NCBI GenBank assembly: GCA_050010455.1
Contig: JBEKLA010000097.1
Location: 1-22,863, forward strand
DNA length: 22,863 nt
Source: DATJOQ01 sp050010455
GTDB lineage: Bacteria; Desulfobacterota; Binatia; Binatales; Binataceae
Direction of reading: 5' to 3'
Under the pieces are notes generated by a model that saw only the letters and a program-made list of their open reading frames with translations, searched no databases and had not been told where the DNA came from. The translations under genes were made by a program, and so were the position numbers. The stretch's first letter is position 1, and each line of letters opens with the position of its first letter. Below, one piece after another: positions 22,738 through 22,863 of the stretch.

Positions 22738-22863
22738 TTCAGCCCTAGCAGGATGCGGAAAAACGAGCGTTTCTCATTCGATTATCATGTAGAGTAGTGG
22801 GCGATCGCGGTGTGAGGAGGATGTGGGATGCGCGGGGCGGATCACCAGCAGTCTGCAATGTTC

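Noticed and set aside
22381..22797. 138-residue plus-strand ORF with a hydrophobic N-terminus
   Set aside because: It is antisense to the minus-strand frame whose residues match a known C-terminal pattern. Its own sequence has no family pattern and starts at a TTG.

Overview
The window is high-GC Gram-negative chromosomal DNA. This is shown by a lipobox lipoprotein, ExbB/ExbD-type proton-channel genes and secreted proteins with Sec signals. The gene set combines an MFE-2-like acyl-CoA SDR, a PQQ-propeller protein, a Thr-Pro linker with a choice-of-anchor D domain, and LuxE/LuxC enzymes. That mix would fit an uncultured soil or groundwater lineage near the former Deltaproteobacteria or Binatota, but the phylum is a weak inference. 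No rRNA, tRNA, CRISPR array or intact insertion sequence was seen.

Layout: (1) 1-986, minus: a TPR lipoprotein cut by the left edge. (2) 1187-2596, plus: an APC-family permease. (3) 2721-4613, minus: a damaged surface-protein locus. It holds a PQQ propeller split by an in-frame TGA where a repeat Trp belongs, a lower-GC two-helix membrane ORF, and a Thr-Pro linker plus Ig-like domain with no start of its own. A nested inverted repeat closes it. (4) 4931-7400, minus: a compact operon SDR, LMW phosphatase (arginine-phosphatase-like loop), CoA-binding protein, Nudix hydrolase. (5) 7832-8146, plus: a lone ABM-domain protein. (6) 8266-11685, plus: ExbB, ExbD, a second ExbD that has lost its membrane helix, a membrane-anchored periplasmic VWA protein and a secreted protein. 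(7) 11791-11952: a palindromic REP/MITE-like element. (8) 12098-15692, plus: LuxE-like acyl-protein synthetase, LuxC-like reductase and class-III aminotransferase, joined by ATGA overlaps. (9) 15896-22333, plus: thiL, two CNNM/CorC-type genes, larB, an AarF/UbiB-type kinase and an AlkZ-related winged-helix protein, all overlapping or abutting. (10) 22465-22737, minus: the C-terminal part of an uncharacterised protein, probably a remnant.

Two clusters stand out. The LuxE-LuxC-aminotransferase trio lacks luciferase genes and reads as a carboxylate-to-aldehyde-to-amine pathway. The ExbB-ExbD-ExbD-VWA set looks like a proton-motive-force module whose output is a VWA domain instead of a TonB or TolA arm. 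The rest is mostly housekeeping (thiamine phosphate kinase, ion transport, cofactor biosynthesis) in tightly packed operons.
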